Positions 5,167 through 6,423 of a DNA stretch of 6,423 nt are shown here, piece after piece; the first letter of the stretch is position 1, and each line of letters begins with the position of its first letter. Under the pieces are notes generated by a model. The model saw nothing but the letters and a program-made list of their open reading frames with translations, ran no database searches and was not told where the DNA came from. The translations under genes and the position numbers were made by a program. This DNA comes from Gammaproteobacteria bacterium (GTDB lineage Bacteria > Pseudomonadota > Gammaproteobacteria > UBA6429 > Thiohalophilaceae): contig JAHEIJ010000130.1 in NCBI GenBank assembly GCA_024639445.1, positions 1 to 6,423 on the forward strand. The letters are read 5' to 3'.

Positions 5167-6423
5167 ATGCTGACCTTTACCGATGTTTCATTGCGCCGCG
5201 GGCCCCGGCCGTTGTTTGAGCATGCCAGCTTTACCATTCATGCAGGCAACAAGGTGGGCATCACCGGTACCAACGGCTGTGGTAAATCCAGTCTGTTTTC
5301 GCTGATTCGGAATGAACTGCATGCCGACACAGGGACTCTCCGTTTCCCGGCCGACAGCGTTATCGCGCATGTTGCCCAGGAATCCCCGGCAGTTGAGAAA
5401 CCGGCGATCGAATACGTCATCGATGGTGATAGCGGCCTGCGGCAACTACAAGCGGAACTGACTGTGGCCGAACAAAACCAGGACGGTTTACAGCAGGCAC
5501 AGATCCTAAGCCAGATGGAAGCCATTGATGCCTACACGGCAACGGCCCGTGCCGCGCACCTGTTAAATGGCCTCGGTTTCACGACGGCCCAACAACAGTT
5601 GGCCGTCGATACTTTTTCGGGTGGCTGGCGAATGCGCCTCAACCTGGCTCAGGCCTTGATGTGCCGCTCCGATATTCTGTTACTGGATGAACCTACCAAC
5701 CACCTGGATCTGGACGCGGTTATCTGGCTGGAAAGCTGGTTACAACGTTATCACGGCACCTTACTACTGGTCTCCCATGATCGGGACTTTCTGGACCGCA
5801 TCGTTAACCGCATCGCCCATATGGAACAGCAGCGCATTACCCTCTATACCGGTAATTACACGGCCTTTGAACAGCAACGTGCAGAACAACTGGCCCAACA
5901 ACAAGCCGCACACGAAAAACAACAACGTGAAGTAGCCCATATGCGCGCCTTTGTGGACCGCTTTCGCGCCAAGGCCACCAAGGCCCGCCAGGCCCAAAGC
6001 CGTCTCAAGGCCCTGGAACGCATGGCCCTGATCACGCCGGCCCATGTGGATTCGCCGTTTCACTTCACCTTTCCTCCACCCGAAAAGTTACCCCGGCCGT
6101 TGTTACAGCTGGAAGATGCCGCTGTCGGCTATGAGCAACAACCGTTACTCCAGGGGCTGAATCTCAGCTTGGCGCCAGGCGATCGCATTGGCCTGCTGGG
6201 TCCCAACGGCGCCGGCAAATCCACCCTCATCAAGTTGCTGGCCGGCACTCTGCAGGAACTAACGGGCAAGCGGCAACCCGCCCGCTATCTGCAACTGGGT
6301 TACTTTGCCCAGCATCAACTGGATCAGTTGCGCACTGACGAATCCCCGCTGGCCCATCTACAGCGTCTGGACCACAAGGCCGGTGAATCATCGCTACGTG
6401 ACTATCTTGGTGGCTTTGGTTTT
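5167..6423 (+). CDS. yheS: ABC-F family ATPase YheS (3' end outside window)
   Basis: The visible 419 codons belong to a soluble twin-ATPase ABC-F protein, which acts at the ribosome near the E site/P-site tRNA rather than as a transporter. First ATPase: Walker A GTNGCGKSS (34-42), signature FSGGWRMRL (150-158), Walker B ILLLDEPTNHLD (170-181) and switch H204. The linker carries a charged, glutamine-rich helix pair (about 230-285) with FVDRFRAKATKARQAQSR (262-279), a hallmark of the Uup/YheS group. Second Walker A is GPNGAGKST (345-353). The remembered E. coli YheS sequence (637 residues) matches closely throughout, including IEYVIDGD and LGYFAQHQL. About 220 residues, including the second signature and Walker B, are missing past the window edge. 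Start ATG 5167 fits the family; no Shine-Dalgarno sequence precedes it. This gene is probably housekeeping and not part of the stress cluster. Confidence 0.95.
   Translation, partial: MLTFTDVSLRRGPRPLFEHASFTIHAGNKVGITGTNGCGKSSLFSLIRNELHADTGTLRFPADSVIAHVAQESPAVEKPAIEYVIDGDSGLRQLQAELTVAEQNQDGLQQAQILSQMEAIDAYTATARAAHLLNGLGFTTAQQQLAVDTFSGGWRMRLNLAQALMCRSDILLLDEPTNHLDLDAVIWLESWLQRYHGTLLLVSHDRDFLDRIVNRIAHMEQQRITLYTGNYTAFEQQRAEQLAQQQAAHEKQQREVAHMRAFVDRFRAKATKARQAQSRLKALERMALITPAHVDSPFHFTFPPPEKLPRPLLQLEDAAVGYEQQPLLQGLNLSLAPGDRIGLLGPNGAGKSTLIKLLAGTLQELTGKRQPARYLQLGYFAQHQLDQLRTDESPLAHLQRLDHKAGESSLRDYLGGFGF

Overview
This window looks like chromosomal DNA of a gammaproteobacterium. The main reason is the last gene, which matches E. 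coli YheS (ABC-F ATPase) closely along the whole visible part. The FtsH copy is also of proteobacterial type. The species cannot be named from this sequence. My guess is a free-living environmental lineage, because a stand-alone DUF504/MJ1316 protein beside RtcA is not typical of enteric bacteria.

Layout, left to right. On the minus strand, running off the left edge, is a HPF/RaiA-type ribosome-associated protein (start at 301, possibly also at 418). A divergent intergenic region of about 345 bp follows (302-646), holding ribosome binding sites, a near-palindrome and a tandem 7-bp repeat, but no convincing gene of its own. All remaining genes are on the plus strand: a small four-cysteine acidic protein (647-895, DUF1496-like), a DUF504/UPF0248 protein carrying the MJ1316 'RNA cyclic group end recognition' domain (981-1259), a complete membrane AAA zinc protease FtsH (1367-3265), protein-L-isoaspartate O-methyltransferase Pcm (3351-4040), RNA 3'-terminal phosphate cyclase RtcA (4091-5107), and YheS (5167 to the right edge, 3' end missing). 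Gaps between these genes are 50-107 bp and contain no clear Rho-independent terminator, so shared transcription is possible.

Taken together, the genes look like a macromolecule-damage or stress-recovery island. RtcA and the DUF504 protein point to RNA-end healing or sensing. The HPF-type protein points to ribosome protection. FtsH handles membrane protein quality control, and Pcm repairs aged proteins. YheS acts at the ribosome and probably marks the start of housekeeping sequence. Each core family is known; the candidate novelty is the combination, plus the small four-cysteine protein. No mobile element, tRNA, rRNA or CRISPR array was seen.
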